From Gracilaria gracilis (taxonomy: Eukaryota; Rhodophyta; Florideophyceae; Gracilariales; Gracilariaceae), in NCBI GenBank assembly GCA_030374805.1, contig JARGSG010000183.1:744001-808000 (forward strand): a stretch of 64,000 bases of DNA. The letters run 5' to 3'. The translations under genes were made by a program, and so were the position numbers. Positions 1 to 10,648 of the stretch are shown one piece after another. Numbering within the stretch: the first letter of the stretch is position 1; each line of letters begins with the position of its first letter. The notes below the pieces were generated by a model, which had not been told where the DNA came from, searched no databases, and saw only the letters and a list, made by a program, of their open reading frames with translations.

Positions 1-514
1 ATTCACCCCAATTATAAGGGTATGAAACGTCACCATGCGTGGATATCAAAAGATGCATTCTGCCAGCGAAACACGCGATTTCAGTGAACGCCGGCCCACG
101 GGCAGAAGCATTTAGCGGTGCCCATCCGTCCCACACAGTAAGCGGTTAACGGGAAACGCTAACAGTCACCTCCACGTTGGATGCACTGTGCGATACGCTC
201 CATGTCCGTCTGCACAAGCAACCCAATCATTGACGCATTGCATGCACTCACAGTAACCTTACATTCCATCCGTAGTCTTTCACGACTGCGTCTTGCCTCG
301 TCGTTCCGTCAAGAGTTTTAAATCCGCTCCGTTCGCGCATTCTGAAGAAGACTAGGTCTCTAGTCCGTCTTTGTTTCCTCCACGCCTGAAAGAATTTCGC
401 ACTCATCGACTTCGTCCTTCCGTTTGTGGCCTTCAAAGGACACACAACCACCACAGCCGCCAGCCCATAATTTGCTTCGCACCAAAGCGTCTGTACGAAT
501 CAAGTACATCAACA
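1..514. other. upstream region of the first gene, no gene seen
   Basis: The short open frames here on both strands are antisense to each other and none shows a recognisable domain. The stretch presumably carries the promoter and 5' UTR of the phosphatase gene that starts at 515, but I see no clear TATA element. Confidence 0.4.
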
Positions 515-1453
515 ATGGGGTCTGATAAAACACCTGTTCGACTGGGCCTTATCACCGACGTTCAATATGCCAACAAGCCTGACGTTCACATCGACGTATG
601 TCACATTCCGTTTTCGTTGCACTCATATTTATTTGCTCACTAACATTCGGCACCTCAGTATGTTGGTAAGCTAAGATCCTATTCTAAGGTTATTTCGAAG
701 ACAGCACACAGCGTTCAGTTCATCAATCAGAATAATGTATCCGCTCTGCTGCATCTTGGCGACATTGTGGACGGGAACGCCACTCTGGACAAGACGCGGA
801 ATGATTTAGACGTGGTCCTAAAGACACTCAGTGAAGCCAACGCACCGGTGCTTCATGTGGTTGGAAACCATTGTCTTGACGCCGGGCGGCCGTACCTTCT
901 CCACAAGTGTGGACTACAAAATGCCTACTACACGAAGGATTACGGAGATTGGCGAGTAATTGTGCTTGATACCGTTGAAGTATCCGTTCATCGTGACGAC
1001 AACCCGCAGTACGCTGAGGAAGCAAGGCAGTTCTTGCGGCAAAACCAAAGTCTCGCTAACGCCAAGGATTGGAATGGCGGTTTGTCCTCTGAACAAAAAT
1101 CATGGTTGAGAGACACTCTATCCGACACAGCGGCACAGGGAATGAAAGCAATTGTTTGTGGCCATTTACCCATTCTTCCGGAGGAACAATTCCAGCAGCA
1201 CATCATATGGGAAAATCAGTGGTTTGTGGATCTGTTTTCTGAATACAAGCATGTGGTTAAGGCCTATTTCGCTGGGCATTACCACGAAGGGGGGTATGTA
1301 TTGAACAATGGAGTACACTATATCACTTGTGAGTCGATACTTGATTCTGAGAGCGCAGAAGGGAGTGCAGGAATCATCGAACTTTGGGCTGATAGAATAG
1401 TGCTTTCGGGACATGGAGACATGACGTCTCGCAAATTATTGTTTGACTGCTGA
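515..1453 (+). CDS. Mn-dependent ADP-ribose/CDP-alcohol diphosphatase-like metallophosphatase
   Basis: This is a calcineurin-like metallophosphoesterase most like the ADPRM family, which hydrolyses ADP-ribose and CDP-choline-type substrates using a two-metal centre. Exon 1 is 515-595, intron 596-658 (donor GTATGT, acceptor CAG) and exon 2 is 659-1453; both junctions are phase 0 and give 291 residues. Metal-binding motifs appear in family order: ITDVQYA near the N-terminus (D-x-Q form typical of ADPRM), LHLGDIVDG, VVGNHCLD, CGHLPI and FAGHYHEGG. The length is close to that of family members. The ATG at 515 is the first that opens directly onto the first motif. A 21-nt perfect hairpin follows the stop by three bases. 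The exact substrate cannot be read from the sequence. Confidence 0.88.
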
Positions 1454-1456
1454 GCT

Positions 1457-1477
1457 GTGCTTACGCTCGGTAAGCAC
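1457..1477 (+). other. perfect hairpin just after the phosphatase stop codon
   Basis: GTGCTTAC and GTAAGCAC form an 8-bp perfect stem with a 5-nt loop (GCTCG), starting three bases after the TGA at 1451-1453. It could be a 3' UTR structural element; no function is shown. Confidence 0.45.
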
Positions 1478-1715
1478 GGAAGAAGTGTTTTGCGGGGTAG
1501 GGGGGTTTGGATCAATACCTGCTCTTCGTACGAACAAACTGAGTTGTTCGCACAAGTTGCGTATGAAGTGAGTGTCAATTTGGTGCGAAGCAGTCGAGCG
1601 TAGTCACTTTCCTTACCGATCGGGGTTTTGGCCAATTCTGTACGTGTATATATCCACTGTCCTGAGAGAGCAGTTCAGGTTCTGTGGACTCGGGAGAAAT
1701 AAACAAATCACCCTC

Positions 1716-1736
1716 GCGCTACTCCAAGAGTAGCGC
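1716..1736 (+). other. second hairpin, 9-bp stem with 3-nt loop
   Basis: GCGCTACTC and GAGTAGCGC pair perfectly around CAA. It lies about 260 bases past the phosphatase stop, within 1454-2376, which otherwise holds no gene that I can support. It could belong to the 3' UTR or be chance. Confidence 0.35.
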
Positions 1737-2376
1737 AAGTGACGCAGTATCTAAATGACATTGTACCGTTAACGATTCGCTACGGGAACTATCACTGTGC
1801 TGAAGATATGCACCACAATGCTAAATGAACTACAAGGGTAGAGTTGCTGAGATGAAAGTTGTGACTGCAACTCTGCAACTCTGTGCTGCTGCTCTCATCG
1901 GACAACTCTACTGCACCATGGTGGGAAATGGGGAATACCGGTAGAATCCTGTTTCGATTTGCATGTGCTTCTGTATGTGCGAATTAGTACGGCATATTGC
2001 AAAAGCTAGAAACGAAGCGCCATTTGGTGCGTGGCTTGTGCATCTCCAATTCCGTCAGCATGCGTTTAATGGGCAGAAACGCTTAAAGTAAGAACAGCAA
2101 GATGTATCCACTCCCCCTCTGCCGCACTGTTAGTGGTGCGAGTGTGTGTGAAAGCTGCATACGTCTGCAGCACAGTGTCTGCACCCTCGAGGTAAAACGC
2201 AACTGAGCTCAAGCTCACACATGCTACCAGATTGCAATGCTTTCGTCTGTCGCTGTGCGCCGCATGGTCGCGTGTGGCGAGCAGGGCACGAAGATGGGAG
2301 AGTGGTTGAGTACGTTGGAGCTTTGTCAAAGCTGCGAATGATGCGTGCGTGAAGATGATGATAGAGAAGACGCGCG

Positions 2377-3880
2377 TCACGCGGCATGCGCGGCCAGCCA
2401 CGCGCTGCAAAGCGTGTACAAACGCTGCGAAATGAGCAGCACGGGCGGCAACACGAGCGCGGCGAGCAGCGCATCGCCGCCGGCGAGCGAGCGACGCAGC
2501 TGGCTGGTAAGGCGTCGTCGGCGGTTGCGCCACGCCATAGCGGGCGGCAAGACGCCGAACAGCACGGCGATGCCGTAGGTACCGGCGGCGTCCAGCGCGT
2601 TGAGAAAGACGTCGGGCCACAGCGCGGCCATGAGGGTGGGCGGCGCAATGGTGGCCACATAGTCGGCGGCAGTGGTGGCGGCGGCTTGTTGGTCAGCGCC
2701 GCGCAACAGCGTGTGACGCAGGTCGGCGCTGAGCTCGGTGAGCCCCTCCACGAAGCCGATGAAGCTGGTGGTGATTGCCAGGGTGGAGAAGAGCGCGACG
2801 GCGAGCTGGTTGAGCTGCTGCGTGGGGTTGGTGCTGGCGAGCATGGCGGCGTCGTACGTGAGGAACATGAGCAGAGGGACGGCGCTGCCGACGACGATGG
2901 CGCGTCGGATCTTGGTGCGATCGCCCTCCAGGCGCATGGAGACGTTGCTGACGACGTTGTGGTACACACAGGACACAAAGAGCACGGCGAGCAACGGGCC
3001 GTGCGCCAGCAGATGCCAGTCGGAGTGGGCGGTGAGGCGCGACAGGTCGAGCGCGGACACGGAGGCGGTCAAGACGGCGGCGAAGGCGGCGATGACGGCG
3101 GCCACCAAGACGTTGTTGACGCGCTGCACGCTGCGCGCCGACAGCAGGTACATGGCGGCGCCGATGGAGGTGGAGAAGGCGGCGGCATCGACGAGCGGCG
3201 ACGTGAGCACCGGCGGCAGCGGCAGATGGGCGGCGTGCGTGAAGTGGCGCACGAGCGCCAGCGCGTCGGCGGCGCCCTGCGAGGTGTAAGCGGTGAGGAT
3301 GGCGTAGTGCAGCAGCGTGTATGACACGGTGGCGACGAGGGCGCCGGGCGGCCCCAGCGTGGCTGCGGCCAGCGACAGGATGGAGATGCCGTTGGGGCGT
3401 CCGAGTGCGCACGCCGTGGTGACCGTGAGCTCTGCGTGTGACGCGCAGCGGCGAACGTGGCGCGCGAGCTTTAACAGTTAGAAAATACGCACACAAAAAT
3501 ACGGCGCATTATTATATCAAGTTACTCACCGCTGATGAGCAGCCCCGTGGCGACCATGTACGTCCAAACGGCGATTAAAGCGAGCGACGACGGCACGAAG
3601 CCCACGGGCGCACTCACCGAAGGCAAAGCCAACACGCCGGCTCCGATCATGGTACCCTGCGCACGTTTATACGTAAACAAGCAACGCACGCAAGCAGCTG
3701 TGTGTGAGCAGACTGTATAGAGGAGACGCACCATAAAATAAACGCGTGAGACAAGGCGCGCGCCAAGCACAACAACATACAGCTATGAGACAGGTACATG
3801 CCAGCTCAGACGGCGCGACGCGACGGAGCACGCCCGCCGCATCGGGCGCCACGTTGGAGAACAGCGGGCCGTCCTCAGCG

Positions 3881-3914
<34 letters not shown>

Positions 3915-4158
3915 GCGGCGGCTGCTGCTGCTGCTGCGGCGTCGGCGGCGGCGGAGGCGGCGGAGGCGGCGCTGGGGGCGTCTGGCGCGGCGCGCGCTCG
4001 CAGAGCCACACGCCGCGGCGACGTCGCGGCGACGGCAGTGCCGAAGGCGGCGGCGGCAGCTGCGGCGCCAGTGACGCGGTGCGTATGAAGGGCGCCGCAC
4101 GCCGCGTGCGCAGCGGCACGGGCGGCACGAACGCGCAGCGCATGTTGGCGCGACGCAT
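2377..4158 (-). CDS. aromatic amino-acid permease (Trp/Tyr permease family)
   Basis: This is a multi-pass transporter of the TyrP/Mtr-like aromatic amino-acid permease family (amino-acid/auxin permease superfamily). Three exons on the minus strand are 4158-3781, 3656-3530 and 3431-2377. The introns (124 and 98 bp) have GTATGT and GTGAGT donors and CAG acceptors, and the phases close to give 519 residues. Exon 1 encodes an N-terminal extension with Arg-rich, poly-Pro and poly-Gln tracts, possibly organelle-targeting, and ends in ACTCLIA. Exon 2 opens with GTMIGAGVLALP, the family's signature first helix. About ten hydrophobic segments follow. A further ATG-less open frame extends upstream of 4158, so the start is the least certain part. 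The plastid location is an inference. Confidence 0.82.
3883..3936. repeat. CTG/CAG triplet tracts in permease exon 1
   Basis: Ten CTG units (3883-3912) and, after a short GC interruption, about five more (3922-3936) encode two poly-Gln runs on the minus strand. The next bases encode poly-Pro. The tracts lie in the non-conserved N-terminal extension. Confidence 0.8.
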
Positions 4159-4611
4159 CAGAGAGAAGAGCACAAAAGGCGCGCCAGCGGCAGCGAGCAG
4201 CGGCGCGGAGCGCGGCAGCGAGCGGGCGGGAGCTACAGTACTTTACTGCACATGGATACAAGCCATGCAAATACATGGCGCAACGTGAGGCGCGCAGTGC
4301 AGAGCACGCGCGCGCAAAAGCTATCATAGCAAGCGCCAAATCAGCGGCGCGCAGCGCCGCCGCCGCCGCCGCTGCCGCCGCCGCCGCTGCCGCCGCCGCA
4401 CGCGCGCACGGCGGCGTACAGCGCGCGCAGCACGCGCGGCAGCGCAGACGCGCGCCGCATCACGGGCGCCAGCGCCAGCGGCCAGCACCACGCTGCGCGC
4501 CGACGCGGACGACGACGAGCCGCGCCGCAGCAGCGGCGCGCGCACCAGCGTGCCCGACGACCGGCACGGCAGCTCGCGCAGCCGCGCCGCACCGCCGCCG
4601 CCGCCGCCGTC

Positions 4612-4655
<44 letters not shown>

Positions 4656-5349
4656 GCGGCGGCGCGCGCGTGCCGGGCGCTAGCGTGAGCCGCCGCTCCG
4701 TGAGCTGCGGCGCGGGCGCGCGCGCCGCGCCGCCGCGCGGCAGATGCACCGGCGCGTGGCGCTGGCGCCACGCGGCGTGGTGGTTGGGACGCTCGGCGGG
4801 CGAAATTGGAGGCGGCGCCGCCAGCTGCCAGTTGGCAGCGCTATGTAGCGCTATGTAGCGGGAGCGGTACAGTATGTAGCGGCGGCGGTAGCAGCGGGCA
4901 GATGGCAGCGATGTGGGTGCGCGGCGATGGCGGCGGCGGCGCCAAGGCGCGCAGCACAGGCGGCAGCAAACGGAACGACGCGTGAAGCGATGGACGTTGC
5001 GCGCTGTGCGGCGTGGCGGCGGCTGTCGCCAGTGGCCACTCGCCACGTACCGTAGCGGCGCGCCGTCAAGCTGCCGCTGCAAAACATACAAAAAAAACAG
5101 CACGCAGCCGCGGAAAGCAGCACGCGCCGCGTCAGGCGGTTGCGCGCATGCGCGCATGCCTTAATTCTCCACCACGCGCAAAAGCCGCGCCCGCTGTATC
5201 TACGTCTCGCCCGCCGTCAGTTAAAAAACGCTCTCATTCCCAGACACCCTCCCCCCCGCTCCCCCTCCCCCCCCCCCCCCCCCCCCCGCCCCCATCGCCC
5301 TCTCCACCTGCTCGTCGCTCGCGCACTCTTTCCTCCGCATCGCCCCGTC
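4159..5349. other. GC-rich low-complexity spacer with triplet repeats
   Basis: This spacer separates the permease and the zinc-finger gene. It contains GCC/CCG tracts (about 4358-4400), twelve CTG units (4616-4651) and a long C-run (about 5263-5287). A minus-strand frame with an ATG (5157 to 4324, 277 codons) reads through it but is almost entirely Arg, Ala, Ser and Gly with no domain. I treat it as a compositional open frame rather than a gene. The C-run just upstream of 5350 may lie in the zinc-finger gene's promoter or leader. Confidence 0.5.
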
Positions 5350-6419
5350 ATGGATATCACGCAGCTTGTTTGTCGCGATGAGTCGCCTTCGCTGCCCAGT
5401 CGCTCCGCGCCCTCTTTGCCGCCTTTGCTGCCGCCGCATTCGTTGTCCACCTCCACGTCGCTGGACTCTCTGCCGTCGCCGCATCGTTCTGCGCCGTGTC
5501 TGTCGCTGCCCTTTTCGCAGCCGCTCTTGTCGCCGCTGCCGGACGTATCCGTGTCGTCCTCCTCTGCGCCGCAATTGCAATTGCATGCGCCTTTGCCCGC
5601 CACGCTGCCGCACTCGCACTCGCACTCGCACTCGCACTCGCTGCCTGCTCAACGCTTGTGTACACAGCCGCTACACCGACACAACAATCAAAACAACAAC
5701 AACAACAACGACAACAACAGCAGCAGCAACAACAGCAGCAACAGCAACAGCCGCCGCGCGTCACTTGCGCGCTGTGTGGAAAGACGTTCAGCGGAATCTC
5801 CTCACATAACCGACATGTGTCGCGCACGCATCACAACGCGCGGCCGTTCTCATGCAGCCACTGCGAGCTGCATTTCGGTCAGAAGGGCAGTTTGGAGCGA
5901 CACATCACGGCGGTGCACCTCAAGGTGCGCCCGTTTGTGTGCACGTTCTGCGGCAAGGGGTTTGGGCGAAAGGATAACATGAACATCCACATGAGCACGG
6001 TGCACCTGAAACGACGGCCGTTCAAATGCGACATGTGCAACAAGTCGTTTGGCGGCAAGAGACCGCTCAACATTCACCGACAAACGGTGCATTTCAAGCA
6101 GCGGCCGCTGCAATGTACCGTGTGTCACAAGCGTTTTGGGCAGCGATCCAACCTCAATGTGCACGTCAAGGTGCATTCGCGACATGCGTCCGCGCTGTCG
6201 GCCAGTGCGTCCGCGCTGAGTATGCACAACATGGGCGCGCGCGATACTGTGAGCGCTCCGCCGCGACTGAGCGGGCACTTGTTGGCAACGGCGACGGATT
6301 GCTCCGTGGCGCCGTTGTGCTCGTTGCCATCCAGCCCGGTTGCAGTGGGCATGGAGCACTCGACTAACAACTTGCAAACGGAACAAGAGCAATACCAACA
6401 ACAGCAACAACAAAAGTAG
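5350..6419 (+). CDS. C2H2 zinc-finger protein, five fingers
   Basis: This is a probable sequence-specific DNA-binding regulator. Five consecutive C2H2 fingers are clear: CALCGKTF...HVSRTH, CSHCELHF...HITAVH, CTFCGKGF...HMSTVH, CDMCNKSF...HRQTVH and CTVCHKRF...HVKVH. The tail is Gln-rich and ends at 6419. The frame holding the fingers has no upstream ATG. The only good start, ATG at 5350 (MDITQLVCRDESPS), opens a Ser/Pro-rich and then His/Asn-rich stretch in another frame. The two must be joined by a small intron or a slip inside the CAA/CAG repeat around 5650-5760; I could not fix the junction. The finger part is certain, the N-terminus is not. Confidence 0.8.
5685..5752 (+). repeat. CAA/CAG repeat encoding poly-Gln in the zinc-finger gene
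   Basis: An imperfect CAA/CAG array reads as poly-Gln in the zinc-finger frame and as poly-Asn/Ser in the frame opened by the ATG at 5350. It is the likely place where the two reading frames meet. A (CACTCG)n run lies just upstream at about 5611-5642. Confidence 0.7.
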
Positions 6420-7288
6420 TTGATGAAGGTATGGCGGTGTATGGCGCACACCCCTTTTTTATTTTTTTCGTTTAGGGATGCGCGGGCGACGACGGGGCGG
6501 CACACAGCTGACATGTGTGTGCGCGGATGCGCGGGTGGGGGGGGGGGGATCGGCGGGGGAGCGGAAGGTGCTTTTTGCAACGTGGCAAGCAACTTGAGCC
6601 AGCGTCTATTTTTCGGGGTTGTTTTTATTGCGCAGCCAAGACGTGGCACCGCCAGCGCGCGCGTGCGCGCGGCGCGCGTCGCATAAAACAAACGGCAGTG
6701 GCGCGTTGAAAAGGGGGGCGCCTTTTTTTTGCACAGCGCCGCCGCGCCCTTTTGGGGCGTTGCTTTTATGAGCGCGAGAGAGCGACGCTGTAATCGCGCG
6801 CGGCCGCCCACGACGCGCGCGGCGCGCGCAACATACAGCGCACACGCGCCGCTTGTTTGTGGCCGTACCTCCTGGGGCCACTTTATGGGTGTGCTCGTGT
6901 GAGCAAACGCGCCGCGCGCGAGCGTGGCGCGCTGTGGTTAAATGCAACGCGCGCGCGTCTTTTGAACGCGCGCTGATACCGCCCCACCACCGCGCCATGA
7001 CGACGCGCGCGCCGTCGAGGAGCAGCGCGCGTTTTGTTTGCTTTACGTCACGGGCTGATACGTATGCGCGTCGTGCACCACATGATATGTACCGTCGGTA
7101 CACAAACAATAACAACACGCCGTGATGAACATGATAGATACCTGCGATGGATCGCGCGCGTTTCAATGTTTCAAACAAAACAAAAACACTGTCAGACGCG
7201 GTACACAAAAAACCCGTCGAAAAAAGTGAATCCAAATGCTACGTAAAACTTATATGTACGTGTACTCGCTGTAACATTCTAACTCCAT
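6420..7288. other. GC-rich intergenic spacer between convergent genes
   Basis: The zinc-finger gene (+) and the glycosyltransferase gene (-) converge here. I see a G-run at 6537-6548 and many GCGCGC tracts. The open frames carry no domain, and I see no gene. Confidence 0.5.
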
Positions 7289-9646
7289 CTACCGCTCCGT
7301 GCCAAAGTCCACGCCGGCCAGCCGCGGCTTCTTGCCGCCCAGCCGCGACGCCGCCTCCGTGAACGAGCTCCAGTTGGAGCCGATCAGCTCGCGCGCGCGC
7401 GCCAAGCACAGCATGTCCACCAGCGCGTAGCGCACGCACCGCCCGTCGCGCCCGTCGCAGTCGCGCGCCATGGAAAGCACCTTGGACCCAAACTGCCGCC
7501 GCAGCGTGTGCAGCACCTGCAGCGTGTCGGTGGCCACGAAGAAGCGCGTGGACGCGTCCTGCCGCACCAGCCGCTGCATCTCCTTCATGAACGTCTTGTG
7601 CGAGCTCATGCGCCGCCAGTGCTCCATCTCCTTGGACGCGCCCGCGCCGTACTCCTCCTCGAATTTCACCTTCTTGATGTCGCGATCCAGCGTGCGGTCG
7701 CGAATGTGGATGCCCACCATCGAATCCAGCCCTCTTGATTCCAACTGATGCACAGCCTCTCGCACCTCCTTCACGGGCCTCAGCGAGCGCAGCATGTCGT
7801 TGTCCTTGTTCCACCCCGTGAAACGCGAATCCGCCTCCATGATGTACGCGCTTTTAAAGTACATGTGTTGCTCGCGCCGATCTACAATGAACTGCCCCTT
7901 CACCGCCCCGTCCCCCTCCATCTCCATGTAGTTGTACTTGTCGAGCAGCCGCCACGACTTGTCATACTCCTCGTACCCCTTGAACGGCCACTTGGGTTTG
8001 AACCGCGTCATCACAACCAGCCCATCGGGCTCAAACAGCTCCGAGAACTCTGCCGCAATGTGCGCATCCGTCTCCCAAATCAGCACCAGCTCGCGGTCCG
8101 TCGCGTTCGCAAACGACATGGCACTGCCCAGAGCGCGCAGCCGGTTGCCCAACCCGTGCATCACATGCGCGAACAGCACACGCGCCGGCCGTGACCGCTC
8201 GCGGTGGCGCATTCTGCCGTTGAGCTTGCGCAACAACAGCCGCTTCTGCGCCGCGGCCATGGTGACCATGATGTCCCACGGGATGTTGTAGTCGTTCGCA
8301 AGTCGCTGCCCAAGCGCCGTGTTCCACGCGTCGTCCATGCGCCGCGACGACACCAGCTCCTTGAGAGCGCGCGGGCGCGACACGGCGTGCAGCACTGTGT
8401 ATTGCTCGCTGGCGCTGCTCGTGACCGCCCATTGGTGCTGGAAATGGCGCAGCGCGCTGCAGTTCCACTCGGGCAACTGCTTGAGCAGCAGCGAATTGAG
8501 GTCGATTTCAACCTGCACAAAGCTCACTTGCTTCTGCGCGCGCTCGTCGTCGGCGTGCGGCACGTGCGAGATGTGGTCGTAGCTGATGTTGAGCTTGCGG
8601 AAGCCGGCGCGGTCGAGGCGCGCGTACAGGTCCTCGTCGTCCCAGCCGTACGTCTGGATGCGTTCGTCGTAGCCGCCCACTCGCAGCACGTCGTTGCGGT
8701 TGATGAACACGGCGCCGTTGAGGTGCACCTCGTTCTCATTGCGCGCGGCGGCGTAGTTGCCGGCGTAAAAGGTGCCGCTGTGCATGGGGTGCGCGTCCAC
8801 AAAGTGTTCACCAATGGCGTAGTCGCAGTCGGTGCGCAGCAGCGTTTGGTACGACGCGGCGCGCATTGCGAGGTTGTACGCGCGCGACAGCACCCACGAC
8901 TGCTCGGAGTCGACGCGCAGCAGGCGAATGCGACGGTCTTGCTGCAGGTGATGGCGCACGGCGTCGAACAAGGGCGGGTGCGACGACCAGTCGACGACGA
9001 CAATCTCCGATACGTGGCGCACCTGCCGCCAGCGAGACAGCACGTGCTCCAGCGTGTGGTGGCGGTTCATGCAGCAGGCGACGATGGATATGCCCGGGCG
9101 GATGGAGGGCGGCTCCGCGAAGGTGGTGTTAGAGGGAGCGAGGCGGCGACGGAAGACGTTGCGCATGAGCGAAGGGTTGGACAGCGGCGCTGGTTGAAAG
9201 GAGGCGTGAAAGGACCACGGCATCTCCAGCACGAAGAGCAGCACCAGCGGGAAGGCAAGCATGTGCAGGTAGGAGGCGCGGCGCAGCACATGGCGAAAGG
9301 AACGAGAAAGGTGGAGACGCGACTTGGACAACAAGGCGGGCGACGGCGCGTGCGCGTGCGCGCGCGCATGCGCAGACGACGCAAAGGCGGTGAGCGACGA
9401 CAGCAGCGAGGGCGGCGGCGGCGGCGGCGGCGGCGGCGCGTGGCACGCTGGCGGCGCGTGATTGAACGGAAGCGGCGTGGAGAAGGAGCGACGGTTGACG
9501 CGACGCGAGGAAGGCGCAGAGGGCTTTGGCGGCGGCGCGGACAGAAACTTGCACACGGGCGGAGACGAAGGCGACGGCGACGGCGACGGCGACGATGAGG
9601 ACGACGGCGACAAGGACGACGACGACGACGACAACAACAACTTCAT
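7289..9646 (-). CDS. bifunctional Golgi-type glycosyltransferase (GT-A domain plus fucosyltransferase-like domain)
   Basis: This is a 785-residue type II membrane protein in one exon. A Ser/Pro-rich cytoplasmic tail is followed by one hydrophobic anchor (about residues 116-132). A GT-A glycosyltransferase domain (about 175-360) has ISIVACCMNR at the start, DCD at 263-265 as the metal-binding motif and GWDDEDL at 324-330, the hallmark of galactosyltransferase family 7 C-terminal regions. The C-terminal half (from about 478) has GLGNRLRALGSA and VGIHIRDRTLD, which resemble GDP-fucose-binding enzymes of the GT-B type (alpha-1,6/O-fucosyltransferase-like). I chose the ATG at 9646 because the frame further upstream has no ATG. 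Tandem fusion of two transferases suggests sequential addition of two sugars to one glycan or polysaccharide. Donor and acceptor are unknown. Confidence 0.78.
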   Translation of the reverse strand: MKLLLSSSSSSLSPSSSSSPSPSPSPSSPPVCKFLSAPPPKPSAPSSRRVNRRSFSTPLPFNHAPPACHAPPPPPPPPPSLLSSLTAFASSAHARAHAHAPSPALLSKSRLHLSRSFRHVLRRASYLHMLAFPLVLLFVLEMPWSFHASFQPAPLSNPSLMRNVFRRRLAPSNTTFAEPPSIRPGISIVACCMNRHHTLEHVLSRWRQVRHVSEIVVVDWSSHPPLFDAVRHHLQQDRRIRLLRVDSEQSWVLSRAYNLAMRAASYQTLLRTDCDYAIGEHFVDAHPMHSGTFYAGNYAAARNENEVHLNGAVFINRNDVLRVGGYDERIQTYGWDDEDLYARLDRAGFRKLNISYDHISHVPHADDERAQKQVSFVQVEIDLNSLLLKQLPEWNCSALRHFQHQWAVTSSASEQYTVLHAVSRPRALKELVSSRRMDDAWNTALGQRLANDYNIPWDIMVTMAAAQKRLLLRKLNGRMRHRERSRPARVLFAHVMHGLGNRLRALGSAMSFANATDRELVLIWETDAHIAAEFSELFEPDGLVVMTRFKPKWPFKGYEEYDKSWRLLDKYNYMEMEGDGAVKGQFIVDRREQHMYFKSAYIMEADSRFTGWNKDNDMLRSLRPVKEVREAVHQLESRGLDSMVGIHIRDRTLDRDIKKVKFEEEYGAGASKEMEHWRRMSSHKTFMKEMQRLVRQDASTRFFVATDTLQVLHTLRRQFGSKVLSMARDCDGRDGRCVRYALVDMLCLARARELIGSNWSSFTEAASRLGGKKPRLAGVDFGTER

Positions 9647-10648
9647 GCTCGCGCGACGGGGGCGGGCGGGACGGCGCGTATGAGGGCCGGCGGCGCGCAG
9701 TAAGGCGGACGCGGCGACGCGGCGACGCGGCGACGCGACTCTAATGACAGTTGCCGATAAGACGGCTGGCACAACACTCAAGTGAAGTCGGGCACTTGTG
9801 CGCGCGGCGCGCTGCGTGTGTGTGTGGGAATGAACGATTCTCGCCACGTGCGTGCGTGACGCGTGTCACACGCTGCAAGCCGCCGCCGCCCGCATGAGTA
9901 GCCGTTTCTGAGCGCGTTTGAACGTTTTCGGCGCGCCGGCGCGGCTGTCGCCCGGGCGCACGCGCCTGCGCGCGCCGCTTTGTTGCGGCGCTTGCGTAGC
10001 GCCGCGTGCACGCGTGCAGCTTGCGCCACATAAACTTTTAAAGTTTTGAGTTCTCTCTCCAAACCTCACCGGTGAATACAACGGCGCGCAGCGCGCCACG
10101 CACGTGCTGCTGTCTGCGCGCGCCTGCCATGCGTAATGAGCAAATTCCTACTCGTCGCCGCCACCGCAACGGCCAACTCTTGGCGCCGTCTCCCCCGCCC
10201 AAACCGTGTGACTATTCTAGCTAGGAGATAGACTCTCACCCGCCGCCCCGCCGCCCCGCCGCCCCGCCGCCACCGCTGCTCCGATTGCAAGCGGCGTTGC
10301 GCGCCGTTCCGTTGCGTGCGCGCGCGCCGCTGACTGGAGGCTGCAGTGGAGAGCGCGCGCGGTGCCACCCGTGCGAGCGTCCGAAAAGCAGTTTGTGGCG
10401 CGCTCATGACGTCACCCCGCCGCGTGGCTCGTCGCCAGCGCTGGTGTCGCTAACTTTAACGTTTACTCTCACTCCACCTCCACCTCACGGGTGTGTGCGT
10501 GTGTGTGTGTGGTGTGTGTGTGAGTCACTACACGTCGGGCGCGCACTGACTTGAAGCGCGCGCGCTACTTGCATGAATGCGTTTATCAACATAAATTTGT
10601 ACATGTACCTTCGTAGTATGTACAAACGCAACGCCTCGTCAACGCTTT
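9647..10648. other. intergenic spacer with GC and GT microsatellites
   Basis: This likely holds the promoter of the glycosyltransferase gene on its left side. It includes a (GCCCC/GCC)n array around 10238-10270 and a GT-rich stretch around 10493-10523. I see no supportable coding region. Confidence 0.45.

Noticed and set aside
2386..3324. 312-codon plus-strand frame rich in Gly and Gln
   Set aside because: Antisense shadow of the permease's last exon; no domain.
4324..5157. 277-codon minus-strand gene with poly-Ser
   Set aside because: It is almost wholly Arg/Ala/Gly/Ser encoded by GC triplet repeats, with other frames equally open and no domain.
8204..9598. 464-codon plus-strand frame
   Set aside because: It is the antisense of the glycosyltransferase gene, is Val/Arg/His-rich and lacks domains; the minus strand is clearly the coding one.
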